DNA of 64,000 nt from Mycolicibacterium litorale (GTDB lineage: Bacteria; Actinomycetota; Actinomycetes; Mycobacteriales; Mycobacteriaceae): contig CP019882.1 in NCBI GenBank assembly GCA_002007745.1, positions 4,216,001 to 4,280,000 on the forward strand, written 5' to 3'. The notes under the pieces were generated by a model. That model saw only the letters and a program-made list of their open reading frames with translations. It searched no databases and had not been told where the DNA came from. Below, piece after piece: positions 1-9,971 of the stretch (positions within the stretch are counted from its first letter, which is position 1; each line of letters opens with the position of its first letter). The position numbers and the translations under genes were made by a program.

Positions 1-1067
<1,067 letters not shown>

Positions 1068-1071
<4 letters not shown>

Positions 1072-1517
1072 CCGACAACGGTCGCGCGATCGACGTCCTG
1101 CTCATCGAGGACGACCCGGGAGACGAGCTGATCACCCGAGAGGCGTTCGAACACAACAAGCTCAAGAACACCCTGCACGTCGTGCACGACGGGCAGGAAG
1201 GCCTGGACTACCTCTATCGGCGCGGTGAATTCGCGAACGCGCCGCGGCCAGACCTGATCCTGCTCGACCTGAACCTGCCGAAGTACGACGGGCGCCAGCT
1301 TCTCGAGATGATCAAGTCCGATGACGATCTGAGCACCATCCCGGTGGTGGTGCTCACCACCTCCTCGGCCGAGGAGGACATCCTGCGCAGCTACAAGCTG
1401 CACGCCAATGCCTACGTGACCAAACCGGTCGACCTCGACCAGTTCATGAGCGCGGTGCGCCAGATCGACGAGTTCTTCGTCCAGGTGGTCCGGCTGCCGG
1501 GCGGCCAGCCGCGGTAG
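1068..1517 (+). CDS. Single-domain response regulator (Rcp1/CheY type)
   Basis: This 149-residue receiver domain has no output domain. Acidic residues near position 15, phosphoacceptor D67 (in LLDLNLP), T97/T98 and K119 are all present. The ATG overlaps the kinase stop as ATGA, indicating translational coupling. Receivers of this kind, partnered with phytochrome-type kinases, act by protein-protein contact or as phosphotransfer intermediates rather than by binding DNA. The final partner is not visible here. Confidence 0.93.
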
Positions 1518-1614
1518 CCAGGCTCGCCGCGCCAGGACTGTCGGCCCGCGCACCATGCCCGGTCGGTGGGAAGGCGCCGCCCACGAGGTCGCCACCCGTG
1601 ATCGGATGGGCGGC

Positions 1615-2469
1615 ATGGATACCAGGTACGACGGCACGCTGCGTGAGATCTCCACCGACAAAGGCGTTCTGCGCTACCACGAAGCCGGCGATGGACCACC
1701 CCTGCTGCTCTTACACGGCTCCGGCCCCGGCGTGACCGGCTGGCGCAACTTCCGCGGCAACCTGGCCTTCTTCGCCCAGCACTTCCGCTGCCTGATCCTG
1801 GAATTCCCCGGCTTCGGCGTCAGCGACGACTTCGGCGGCCACCCCATGCTCGACGCTCAAACCGCCGTCCCCACCTTCATCGACGCCCTCGCACTCGACC
1901 GCGTCGATGTCATCGGCAACTCCATGGGCGGCGGGGTCGGGATCAACTTCGCCATCAACAATCCCGACCGGATCGGGAAACTGGTCAGCATCGGCGGGAT
2001 CGGCACCAACATCTACAGCCCCGGCCCCAGCGAGGGAATCCGACTGCTCCAGGAGTTCACCGAAGACCCGACCCGGCAACGATTGGTCGACTGGCTGAAC
2101 TCGATGGTCTACGACCCCGCGATCGTCACCGAGGACCTGATCGAGGAACGCTGGGCGTTAGCCACCGACCCCGAGACGCTGGCCAGTGCTCGCCGCATGT
2201 ACGGCAAGGCCGCCTTTGCGGCGATGACGAAGATGATGCGCAACGCCGACTTCCCCCTGCCCTGGGCCATCATGCACAAGGTCAAGGCCCCCACCCTGCT
2301 GACCTGGGGCCGCGACGACAGGGTCAGCCCACTGGACATGTCGCTGATCCCCATGCGCACCATCCCCAACGCCGAACTGCACGTATTCCCCAACTGCGGA
2401 CACTGGGTCATGATCGAAGCCAAACACGCCTTCGAGGCGACAGTCTCAGCCTTCCTCAGCCGCGATTGA
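1615..2469 (+). CDS. Alpha/beta hydrolase, meta-cleavage product hydrolase type (HsaD/BphD-like)
   Basis: The 284-residue protein has the oxyanion motif HGSGPG (34-39), nucleophile S103 in GNSMGG, and acid and base candidates D235 and H263. This triad and the length (HsaD is about 290 residues) fit C-C bond hydrolases that split ring-cleavage products. In steroid degradation HsaD acts after the extradiol dioxygenase, and a dioxygenase gene lies at 9061-9969. I chose ATG 1615; in-frame starts at 1555 and 1606 would add residues without homology value. Its 3' end overlaps the convergent SDR gene by 24 bases. An ester hydrolase role cannot be excluded. Confidence 0.85.
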   Translation: MDTRYDGTLREISTDKGVLRYHEAGDGPPLLLLHGSGPGVTGWRNFRGNLAFFAQHFRCLILEFPGFGVSDDFGGHPMLDAQTAVPTFIDALALDRVDVIGNSMGGGVGINFAINNPDRIGKLVSIGGIGTNIYSPGPSEGIRLLQEFTEDPTRQRLVDWLNSMVYDPAIVTEDLIEERWALATDPETLASARRMYGKAAFAAMTKMMRNADFPLPWAIMHKVKAPTLLTWGRDDRVSPLDMSLIPMRTIPNAELHVFPNCGHWVMIEAKHAFEATVSAFLSRD

Positions 2470-3324
2470 TCGCTGGTTCGGCGCGCGGAATCTGCGCATC
2501 CGGATCAGGTAGCGCGGTAGACGAAGCGCGGAAACACCCTTGGGCCACATCCTGTGGTTGAAGTGGGCGTCGGAGCCGCCGTCAACGAATATGACGCTAC
2601 CGCAGAGGAACTCCGCTGCATCGGACAGCATGAAGACCATCCAATCGGCGAGATGTGCGGGATCGCCGTAGCCGCCGACAGGAACCGGGAAGGCCTTGAT
2701 CGCCTTGGCCTCACTCGGCGTCGACAGCTGGCGCTCCAGCAACGGAGTCAGGACGGCTCCCGGGGCGAGCACGTTGAGCCGAACCCCGGCGCCGGCCCAC
2801 TCGGCTTTGACGGCGTTCTCGCGGACCCAGCGGCTCACCGCGATCTTGGAAGCTCCGTAGGCCATCGCCGGCGCGACCCTGCCGTATCGACCGACCGCTT
2901 TGAGCGCCTTCCCCGACTCACGGTTGAGCAACGCTCGCACCGCACGCGACGGCACGAGTGGGGTCGTGGTTGTCGCATTGCTTCCGATCACCACCGCCTT
3001 CCCGCGGGCGCAGACCAGCGCACCACGCCAGGCTTGCAGCAGATCAACCACGCCGAAGTAGTTGACTTCCAGAATCATTCGCGGTCGATCGGCGCCCGGC
3101 GCGGGGCCGAGACCGGCGGCCAGGATCGCCCCGTCTAGCCTGCCGCCGGATACGGCGAGAACAGCATCAGCGGCCGTCCGTCGCCCCTCGACGGTGGAGA
3201 GGTCGGCTACCACTTCGGCATCGTGGATATCGACCCCGATCACCCGGTGTCCGGACCCGCGCAATTTCTCGGCGGCCTGCCTACCCATTCCCGAAGCCGA
3301 CCCGGTTACCGCGTAGGTGCCCAT
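2446..3324 (-). CDS. Short-chain dehydrogenase/reductase (3-alpha-hydroxysteroid dehydrogenase-like)
   Basis: The 292-residue SDR has cofactor motif TGSASGMG (7-14) and catalytic S115, Y156 and K160. The TGxxSGMG loop and the long segment before the active-site Tyr resemble the 3-alpha-HSD/carbonyl reductase group, which oxidises or reduces steroid 3-hydroxyls. The steroid assignment is inferred from that and from context. ATG 3324 follows a strong AGGAAGG ribosome site. It is the last gene of a minus-strand operon (BVMO, SDR, SDR, SDR), 16 bases after the preceding SDR. Confidence 0.85.
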   Translation of the reverse strand: MGTYAVTGSASGMGRQAAEKLRGSGHRVIGVDIHDAEVVADLSTVEGRRTAADAVLAVSGGRLDGAILAAGLGPAPGADRPRMILEVNYFGVVDLLQAWRGALVCARGKAVVIGSNATTTTPLVPSRAVRALLNRESGKALKAVGRYGRVAPAMAYGASKIAVSRWVRENAVKAEWAGAGVRLNVLAPGAVLTPLLERQLSTPSEAKAIKAFPVPVGGYGDPAHLADWMVFMLSDAAEFLCGSVIFVDGGSDAHFNHRMWPKGVSALRLPRYLIRMRRFRAPNQRSIAAEEG

Positions 3325-3340
3325 CGCTATCCTTCCTTTC

Positions 3341-4180
3341 TCAACGTTGGGAGTTTCCGGCGTCCACCGGTAGGGCGACCGCGGTGATGTAGCGGGCTTC
3401 ATCCGAGGCCAGGAACAGGCTGGCGTTGGCCACGTCGATCGGGTCCACCCACGGCACATCCAGAAGATTCATCGGCCTTGCGGCCGCCGCGAATTCAGCG
3501 CGGGTTGGCGGGCGCTCCAGGTCAGGGCGGAAGCCGGCCCGCACCGCGTCGTTCTGGATCAGCGGTGTGTCGACATTTGTCGGAAGCACCGAATTCACTC
3601 GAACCCCATGTGCTGCAAGATCATGAGCGAGGCCGCGCATGAGACCGACGACACCGTGTTTGGCTGCCGTGTAGTGCCCGACCCCGACCAGGCCACGCTG
3701 TCCGGCTATCGAGCTGATCAGCACCACAGCGCCGCCGCCCCGTTCGATCAGGTGCGGCACCGCCACCTTGCAGGTGTGGAACACCCCGGTGAGGTTGACG
3801 TCGAGCATCGTCTGCCAAGTGGCCTCGCTCATTTCCGCCAGCGGTGCACGCGAAGTGATACCGGCGGTGGCACAGACGACGTCCAGTCCGCCGAATTCTT
3901 CGACCCCGCCCGCCACCGCGTCACGGAGCCCATCTACGTCGCGTACATCGGCGACCGTGGTTCGGATCCGCCCACCCGTCGAATTGACCAGATTCGCGGT
4001 GTCCTGCAGGTCGGCTTGGGTCGAGGGCGGGACGACGACAGTGTCCATCGGACCACACAGATCCACGGCGATGATCGCTGCGCCCTCTTGCGCAAAGCGC
4101 ACCGCCTGCGCCCGCCCGATCCCTCGGGCTGCCCCAGTGATGAAGGCGACCTTGCCCGTGAGTCTGCCTTGATTTCTCAT
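3341..4180 (-). CDS. Mycofactocin-coupled-type SDR oxidoreductase
   Basis: This 279-residue SDR has TGAARGIG (15-22), S157, Y170 and K174. After the second beta strand it carries the insertion typical of the mycofactocin-coupled SDR subfamily (acidic D40, then a PMDTVVVPP stretch and a DLQDTANLV helix). Family knowledge: such enzymes keep a bound nicotinamide cofactor and pass electrons to the peptide-derived redox cofactor mycofactocin. Substrates are secondary alcohols or ketones. Its ATG shares one base with the stop of the upstream SDR (TGATG), so the two are translationally coupled. The substrate is unknown. Confidence 0.87.
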   Translation of the reverse strand: MRNQGRLTGKVAFITGAARGIGRAQAVRFAQEGAAIIAVDLCGPMDTVVVPPSTQADLQDTANLVNSTGGRIRTTVADVRDVDGLRDAVAGGVEEFGGLDVVCATAGITSRAPLAEMSEATWQTMLDVNLTGVFHTCKVAVPHLIERGGGAVVLISSIAGQRGLVGVGHYTAAKHGVVGLMRGLAHDLAAHGVRVNSVLPTNVDTPLIQNDAVRAGFRPDLERPPTRAEFAAAARPMNLLDVPWVDPIDVANASLFLASDEARYITAVALPVDAGNSQR

Positions 4181-4968
4181 CACGCCTTCTGAGTCAGGCC
4201 GGCGTCGACGACGATCTGCGCGGCCGTGATGTACCGCGCCTCGTCGGAGGCGAGGAACACCACCGCGTTGGCCACGTCGACAGGATCGACCCAACCGACA
4301 GGCAACAGGTTTCGGGCTGCCAGCACCTTCGCCGCGTCTTCGGAAGTCGGGTTTTCCACGCCCGGACACAATCGGGCAAACGTCGCAGGATTGAGCACCA
4401 TCGCCGTCCCGACCGCACCAGGAAATACGGTGTTGACCCGGATCCGTTGTTGCCCAAGCTCGTTGGCAAGAGTGCGACCCAAGCCCACCACAGCATGTTT
4501 GCTGGCAGTGTAGTCGGCAGTGTTGGCCGTGCCGCGCAAGCCATTGGTTGAGCTGATGATGATGATCGAGCCGCCGTCGGCACCGAAGTGCGGGATCACC
4601 GCCTTCACCGTGTGCCAGGCACCGGTGAGATTCACATCCAGCGTGCTCTGCCACGCGTCCTCGGTGATCTCCCAGGCCGGCACACCGGTCGCGTGGATGC
4701 CGGCGTTGGCGACCACGATATCCAGCCGACCGAGCTCGGCCACCCCGTGTGTCACGGCCTCCGTCAGCGCGTCGAGATCACGAACGTCAGCGCGCAGGGC
4801 CACACAGCGGCGGCCATGTACCTCGACCGCGCCCGCGGTACCGTCCAGTTCGACGGTGTCCAACGCGATCACGTCGGCGCCCTCTTGAGCCATCCGCTCG
4901 CAGTGCACCCGACCGGTCCCCCGGCCGGCACCGGTGACTACCGCGACCTTGCCGGCCAACCGCGACAA
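4180..4968 (-). CDS. SDR oxidoreductase related to mycofactocin-coupled enzymes
   Basis: The 262-residue SDR has TGAGRGTG (12-19), NAG (88-90), S140, Y153 and K157. It resembles the neighbouring SDR (shared C-terminal FLASDEARYITA block), but the insertion after the second beta strand is much shorter. The two look like diverged tandem duplicates. It seems to start with TTG at 4968, directly after the TAG of the BVMO gene, with an AAGG element upstream inside that gene. Operon position suggests oxidation of an alcohol to the ketone used by the BVMO, or processing of its product. That is inference. Confidence 0.83.
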   Translation of the reverse strand: MSRLAGKVAVVTGAGRGTGRVHCERMAQEGADVIALDTVELDGTAGAVEVHGRRCVALRADVRDLDALTEAVTHGVAELGRLDIVVANAGIHATGVPAWEITEDAWQSTLDVNLTGAWHTVKAVIPHFGADGGSIIIISSTNGLRGTANTADYTASKHAVVGLGRTLANELGQQRIRVNTVFPGAVGTAMVLNPATFARLCPGVENPTSEDAAKVLAARNLLPVGWVDPVDVANAVVFLASDEARYITAAQIVVDAGLTQKA

Positions 4969-6582
4969 CTACGGCACCTTGATCAGTTCGAATCCCTTGT
5001 ACCCGGCGTCGGCGACCTCGTTGATGATGTCGAGGTACACCGCGAATCCTCCGATGAAGAGCATGAAAACCCTGGGCTTGCCCGGCACATTGGCGCCCAG
5101 GTACCAGGAGTTGGCCTTGGGAAACAGTGTCGCCTCGGCCCGCTGGTTGCACTCGGCGATCCAGTTGTCCACTGCGTCGGAGGTGGCCTCGATCGCCGCG
5201 TAACCGTGCTCGTCGAGATAGCGGATGGCATCGGCGATCCAGTTGATGTGGGCCTCGGCGTGCAAGACCATGTTCGCCAAGACTGCGGGGGCACCGGGGC
5301 CCGAAACCAGGAACAGATTCGGGAACGCGTCAACGCCCAGGCCGAGGTAGGTCCGTGGACCGTTGGACCAATCCTCGGTCAGGGTTTCGCCGCCTCGCCC
5401 GACAATCTCGATCTTGGCCAGCGCCCCGGTCATGGCGTCGAAACCCGTTGCCATGACCACGACATCGAGGTCGTAGTGTGCGTCGGAGGTGTTGACACCA
5501 GTCTGGTCGAAGGACTCGATCGGAGTCTTGCGCACACTGACCAGCTTCACGTTCGGCCGGTTGAACGTCTGAAAGTAGTTGTCGTCGGTGCAGATTCGCT
5601 TGGTACCGATTGGGTGATCGTTGGGAATCAGCAGCTCGGCAACCGCGGGATCGTCGATGACCGCGCGGACCTTCTCCTCGTAGAACTTGCGCGCCTCTTC
5701 GTTGGCTTCCAAGTCAGTCATCTGGTCGGTGAAGGTCTTAGAGAACAGCACACCCCCCAGTTGCCAACGCTCTTCGAACGCGGCGCGCCGTTCCTCGGGT
5801 GACAGCTCCATCGTCAGCTTTGGGTGGGCGACGTGCGGTGAGCCCCCACCGCTGCGCCACGACATCCGCCGGCGCTCGGCGTAGTTGGCTTTGACGTCGG
5901 CGATTTCTTCTGCGCTCAGCGGTCGGTTGCCGGCCGGCACGCTGTAGTTGGGCGTGCGCTGGAAGACGTACAGCTGATCGGCCTGCTTGGCGATGATCGG
6001 GATGGACTGCACGCCTGACGATCCGGTACCGATGACGCCGACACGTTTGCCGGTGAAATCGACCCCTTCATGTGGCCAGTGCGCGGTGTGGTAGATCTCG
6101 CCGCCGAAGGTGTCGAGGCCGTTGAATTCCGGCGTCATGGCGGCCGACAGTGGACCGGTGGCCAGGACGAAGAACCGGCTCTGCACCACCTCGCCGGTGT
6201 CCGTGGTGATCGTCCAGCGCAGGCTCACCTCATCGAGCCGGGCCGAGATGACCCGGGTGTTGAAGGTGATGCCCGAGCGCAAGTCCAGGCGGTCGGCGAC
6301 CCAGTTCAGGTAGGCCAGGATCTCGGTCTGGGTGGCGTACTTCTCGGTCCAGGTCCACTCCTGCTGCAATTCGTCGGAGAACGAGAAGCAGTAATCGACG
6401 CTCTCGACGTCGCAGCGGGCGCCCGGGTAGCGGTTGAAGTACCAGGTGCCGCCCACGTCCGGTGCCGCTTCGAACACCCGAACGGACAAGCCCTGCTCAC
6501 GGTACTTGTGCAGGGCATAGAGCCCGCCAAATCCCGCTCCGACCACAACTACGTCGACATGATTCTCAGCCGCGCTACTCAC
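4969..6582 (-). CDS. Flavin-dependent Baeyer-Villiger monooxygenase
   Basis: A 537-residue class B flavoprotein monooxygenase with FAD motif GAGFGG (15-20), the BVMO fingerprint FxGxxxHxxxW (FGGEIYHTAHWP) and NADPH motif GTGSSG. It inserts oxygen next to a ketone to give an ester or lactone; its closest type is cyclohexanone/cyclopentadecanone-like BVMO. I chose GTG 6582, just before the hydrophobic VDVVVVG strand. The open frame extends upstream to 6753 but that stretch has no family character. First gene of a four-gene operon with three SDRs, and divergent from the KshB-like gene 128 bases away. Confidence 0.9.
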   Translation of the reverse strand: MSSAAENHVDVVVVGAGFGGLYALHKYREQGLSVRVFEAAPDVGGTWYFNRYPGARCDVESVDYCFSFSDELQQEWTWTEKYATQTEILAYLNWVADRLDLRSGITFNTRVISARLDEVSLRWTITTDTGEVVQSRFFVLATGPLSAAMTPEFNGLDTFGGEIYHTAHWPHEGVDFTGKRVGVIGTGSSGVQSIPIIAKQADQLYVFQRTPNYSVPAGNRPLSAEEIADVKANYAERRRMSWRSGGGSPHVAHPKLTMELSPEERRAAFEERWQLGGVLFSKTFTDQMTDLEANEEARKFYEEKVRAVIDDPAVAELLIPNDHPIGTKRICTDDNYFQTFNRPNVKLVSVRKTPIESFDQTGVNTSDAHYDLDVVVMATGFDAMTGALAKIEIVGRGGETLTEDWSNGPRTYLGLGVDAFPNLFLVSGPGAPAVLANMVLHAEAHINWIADAIRYLDEHGYAAIEATSDAVDNWIAECNQRAEATLFPKANSWYLGANVPGKPRVFMLFIGGFAVYLDIINEVADAGYKGFELIKVP

Positions 6583-6710
6583 AACCACAGACGCTAGGTC
6601 GCCGAAACCGCACCAATGCTCCGCATTCCCGGTCAACGGGCATCGAGTTTCCTCCCGGCCAACGGACTCGGCCACGGTCGGGCGTGCGAAACCCGGCAAC
6701 AATGTCCGCC
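6583..6710. promoter_or_regulatory. Divergent promoter region between BVMO operon and kshB-like gene
   Basis: This 128-base gap must hold promoters for both the minus-strand BVMO-SDR operon and the plus-strand ferredoxin reductase. I saw no clear inverted repeat and no KstR-type AACnnGTT core. The region is inferred from gene orientation only. Confidence 0.5.
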
Positions 6711-7760
6711 ATGACCGACATGGGAGCCGCACCTGGCTCACGCGCCGTGCCACTGACCGTCAGCGAGGTGATCGAGGAGAGCGAGGACACCCGCTCCCTG
6801 GTGTTCAGCGTGCCCGACAGCCATCGAGAGCAGTTCACCTACCGGCCCGGCCAGTTCCTCACCCTGCGGGTCCCGAGCGACCTCACCGGCTCGGTCGCTC
6901 GCTGCTACTCACTGGCAAGTTCGCCGCACACCGATGAAGCACACAAGGTGACAGTCAAGCGAACTGATGGCGGCTACGGTTCGAATTGGCTGTGCGACAA
7001 CGTTGCCGCCGGTGACACCATCGAGTCGCTACCACCTTCTGGAATCTTCACCCCGACTGACCTCGACGACGATTTCCTGCTGTGGGCCGCAGGCAGCGGC
7101 ATCACGCCGGTGATGTCGATCCTGAAATCAGTACTCACTGCGGGGACCGGCCGAGTCGTCCTGTGTTATGCCAACCGCGACGAGCGCTCGGTGATCTTCG
7201 CCGCCGAACTTCGCGAACTCGCCGCCCGCTACGTCGGCCGGTTACGAGTGCTGCATTGGCTCGAGTCGATCCAAGGCCTGCCCACCCGCGCGCAGCTGGC
7301 CGGCTTCGCGAACCTGTTTACCGGCTATCAGTCGTTCATCTGCGGTCCCGCGCCCTACATGGCGGTGGTCAAAGAAGCACTCTCGGAGGCCGGGGTGCCC
7401 AGGGACCGGATTCACCTGGAAGTATTCCAGTCGCTGACCGGTGACCCGTTCGTCGAGGCCCCCATCCACCCAGTTCCCGACGACACCGATGCCGCCGAGG
7501 CACACATCGACATCGACGGCCAAACACATACCCTGCGCTGGCCGCGCGGCCGAAACCTGGTGGACACCATGCTGGGCGCCGGGATCGAGGTGCCGTACTC
7601 CTGTCGGGAGGGCAACTGCGGGTCCTGCGCGGCAACCGTCGTCCAGGGGGCGGTCGACCTAGGTAACGCGAACATCCTCGAAGAACAAGACATCGCCGAC
7701 GGACTGTTCCTGGCCTGCCAGGCCACTCCAGTCAGCGACGAGGTCACGATCGAGTTCTGA
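6711..7760 (+). CDS. kshB: Ferredoxin reductase subunit, KshB-like (FAD, NADH, plant-type 2Fe-2S)
   Basis: The 349-residue protein has three domains: an FAD-binding barrel with RCYS (64-67), an NAD domain with GSGITP (129-134), and a C-terminal plant-type 2Fe-2S domain with C298, C303, C306 and C336. This order and length match KshB (about 358 residues), which feeds electrons to the Rieske oxygenase KshA. A KshA gene lies at 35485-36642, some 28 kb away. ATG 6711 was chosen among ATGs at 6702, 6711 and 6720. It may also serve other oxygenases, so this could be a paralogue rather than the main KshB. Confidence 0.85.
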   Translation: MTDMGAAPGSRAVPLTVSEVIEESEDTRSLVFSVPDSHREQFTYRPGQFLTLRVPSDLTGSVARCYSLASSPHTDEAHKVTVKRTDGGYGSNWLCDNVAAGDTIESLPPSGIFTPTDLDDDFLLWAAGSGITPVMSILKSVLTAGTGRVVLCYANRDERSVIFAAELRELAARYVGRLRVLHWLESIQGLPTRAQLAGFANLFTGYQSFICGPAPYMAVVKEALSEAGVPRDRIHLEVFQSLTGDPFVEAPIHPVPDDTDAAEAHIDIDGQTHTLRWPRGRNLVDTMLGAGIEVPYSCREGNCGSCAATVVQGAVDLGNANILEEQDIADGLFLACQATPVSDEVTIEF

Positions 7761-7868
7761 TACACCACCACAACCGGCGAATGTGGCCCGCTGATCGGGA
7801 TAACCCGCACGGCAGCCGACAGGGGCCGTCCACCATGAACCTGACACACCTGGCAGACAAGGATTCTC

Positions 7869-9050
7869 ATGACCACTCGGGTGATCGACAAGACGATGGA
7901 CCTCGCCGAGCAGCTGCGTGAGCAGGCGGCTGACGCCGAGAAGATCGGCAAGCTCACAGATACCACCGTGAAGTCCATGAAGGAGGCCGGTCACATCCGG
8001 CTCCTGCAGCCGAAGCAGCACGGCGGATTAGAGGTTCACCCGCGGGAGTTCGCCGAGACGGTGATGGCCGTCGCCGCGCTGGACCCCTCAGCCGGCTGGA
8101 TCAATGGTGTTGTCGGCGTGCACCCCTATCAACTGGCCTACGCCGATCCACGGGTCGGCGAGGAGATCTGGGCCGACGACGTCGACACCTGGGTGGCTTC
8201 TCCCTACGCACCGCAGGGGGTTGCGGTACCGGTCGACGGCGGATACATCTTCAACGGCCGATGGCAGTTCAGCTCGGGCACCGACCACTGCGACTGGATC
8301 ATCCTGGGCGCCATGATCGGCGACTCCGAGGGCAAGCCCCTGATGCCACCGCAGATGCTGCACATGATCCTGCCCCGCAAGGACTACGAGATCGTCGAGG
8401 ACTCGTGGGACGTCGTAGGTCTGCGTGGCACTGGCTCCAAGGATGTCATCGTCAAGGATGCATTCGTGCCCGGCTACCGAACCATGGACGCCATGAAGGT
8501 GATGGACGGCACCGCCCAGCGCGAGGCCGGGATGACCGAAACCCTCTATTTGATGCCGTGGTCGGCGATGTTCCCGTTGGGCATCAGCTCGGCCACGATC
8601 GGGATCGCCGAGGGCGCGCTGGCCGCTGCGCTGGACTACCAGCGCAGCCGGGTCAACTCCAGCGGTGTCGCGATCAAGGACGACCCGTACGTGATGTACG
8701 CGATCGGTGAGGCCGCCGCCGACATCAACGCTGCGCGCCAGGAGATCCTGGCCAATATCGACCGGATCTACGACCTGGTCGACTCTGGCAAAGAGGTGAC
8801 CTTCGAAGACCGCGCGGCCGGCCGGCGCACCCAGGTGCGTGCGGTGTGGCGTGCGGTGTCGGCAGTCGACGAGATCTTCGCCCGCTGCGGCGGCAACGGC
8901 ACCCGGATGGACAAGCCACTGCAACGGTATTGGCGCGACGTCCACGTCGGACAGGCGCACGCCATCCACGTCCCGGGCACGGTGTACCACGCCTCCGCAT
9001 TGAGTTCCCTGGGCGTCGACCCCCAGGGTCCACTGCGGGCGATGATCTAA
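7869..9050 (+). CDS. hsaA: HsaA-like flavin-dependent hydroxylase (acyl-CoA dehydrogenase fold)
   Basis: The 393-residue protein has the acyl-CoA dehydrogenase fold of group D flavin monooxygenases, and HsaA is about the same length. Features are the N-terminal helical domain (LLQPKQHGGLE), the central SSGTDHCDW segment and the C-terminal GGNGTRMDKPLQRYWRD block. HsaA hydroxylates the aromatised A ring of the secosteroid 3-HSA using FMNH2 from HsaB. An HsaB-like reductase is at 39341-39877. The ring-cleavage dioxygenase follows by 10 bases, as in the canonical hsaACDB order, although here hsaB and hsaD are elsewhere. Confidence 0.85.
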   Translation: MTTRVIDKTMDLAEQLREQAADAEKIGKLTDTTVKSMKEAGHIRLLQPKQHGGLEVHPREFAETVMAVAALDPSAGWINGVVGVHPYQLAYADPRVGEEIWADDVDTWVASPYAPQGVAVPVDGGYIFNGRWQFSSGTDHCDWIILGAMIGDSEGKPLMPPQMLHMILPRKDYEIVEDSWDVVGLRGTGSKDVIVKDAFVPGYRTMDAMKVMDGTAQREAGMTETLYLMPWSAMFPLGISSATIGIAEGALAAALDYQRSRVNSSGVAIKDDPYVMYAIGEAAADINAARQEILANIDRIYDLVDSGKEVTFEDRAAGRRTQVRAVWRAVSAVDEIFARCGGNGTRMDKPLQRYWRDVHVGQAHAIHVPGTVYHASALSSLGVDPQGPLRAMI

Positions 9051-9060
9051 AGGAGGATCA

Positions 9061-9969
9061 ATGAGCCTCATCAAGAGCCTGGGGTACGTCAAGGTCCAGG
9101 CCACCGATATGACGCGGTGGCGTCAATTCGCTTTCGATGTACTGGGATTCGCACAGGGATCGGGTCCCGACCCCGATGTGCTGTATCTGCGGATGGACGA
9201 GCGTGCGGCGCGCATCATCGTCGCCCCCGGCAATGTAGACCGGATCATCACCGCCGGCTGGGAAGTCCGCGACCACAACGCTCTCGAGGAACTCAAGGGT
9301 GTCCTCGATGGGGCCGGAGTTCCGTACAAGGAACTCTCCCTGGCAGAGGCCGACGCCCGTCGCGTCGAAGAACTCATCGCGTTCGACGATCCGGCCGGCA
9401 ACTCGCTGGAGGTCTTCCACGGTGCCGTGCTCGACCACAGCCCGGTCATCACACCCCACGGCGCGCGCTTCGTCACCGGCGAGCAGGGACTCGGTCACGT
9501 CGTGCTGCCCGCGCTCGACGTCAATGGATTGTTCGACTTCTACACCCAAGTGCTGGGCTTCAAGTCCCGCGGCGCATTCCGGGTTCCCACCCCACCGGAG
9601 TTCGGGCCGATCCGCGTCCGCTTCATGGGTGTGAACCAGCGGCACCACAGCCTGGCTATCTGCCCGGCCATGAACCTGCGCGACCCGAAGCTGATCCACC
9701 TCATGGTGGAGGTCGACACCCTCGATGCCGTCGGCCAGGCCCTCGACCGGGTCAACCGGGACGGCTTCCAGCTGTCTTCGACCCTAGGCCGGCACACCAA
9801 CGACAAGATGGTGTCCTTTTACGTGCGCGCCCCCGGGGACTGGGACATCGAGTTCGGCACTGAAGGCATGCGCGTCGACGAAACCTATTACACCGCCGAG
9901 GAAATCACCGCGGACAGCTACTGGGGCCACCAGTGGGTGTCTGACCTGCCGCTGGCCATGCGACCGTAA
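9061..9969 (+). CDS. hsaC: Type I extradiol dioxygenase, HsaC/BphC-like
   Basis: The 302-residue, two-module vicinal-oxygen-chelate protein has the metal ligands H146, H213 and E264 and the active-site pair H195/H196, closely matching BphC numbering (H146, H210, E260). It should open a catechol ring next to the two hydroxyls (meta cleavage). In steroid degradation HsaC acts on 3,4-DHSA after HsaA. It has a strong AAAGGAGG ribosome site and follows the HsaA-like gene by 10 bases. The exact catechol substrate is inferred from the neighbours. Confidence 0.9.
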   Translation: MSLIKSLGYVKVQATDMTRWRQFAFDVLGFAQGSGPDPDVLYLRMDERAARIIVAPGNVDRIITAGWEVRDHNALEELKGVLDGAGVPYKELSLAEADARRVEELIAFDDPAGNSLEVFHGAVLDHSPVITPHGARFVTGEQGLGHVVLPALDVNGLFDFYTQVLGFKSRGAFRVPTPPEFGPIRVRFMGVNQRHHSLAICPAMNLRDPKLIHLMVEVDTLDAVGQALDRVNRDGFQLSSTLGRHTNDKMVSFYVRAPGDWDIEFGTEGMRVDETYYTAEEITADSYWGHQWVSDLPLAMRP

Positions 9970-9971
9970 AC

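Noticed and set aside
4588..5802. Long plus-strand open frame (404 codons) opposite SDR and BVMO genes
   Set aside because: It is antisense to two clear enzyme genes, rich in Arg/Gly/Val/Asp with no family motif, and typical of high-GC shadow frames.
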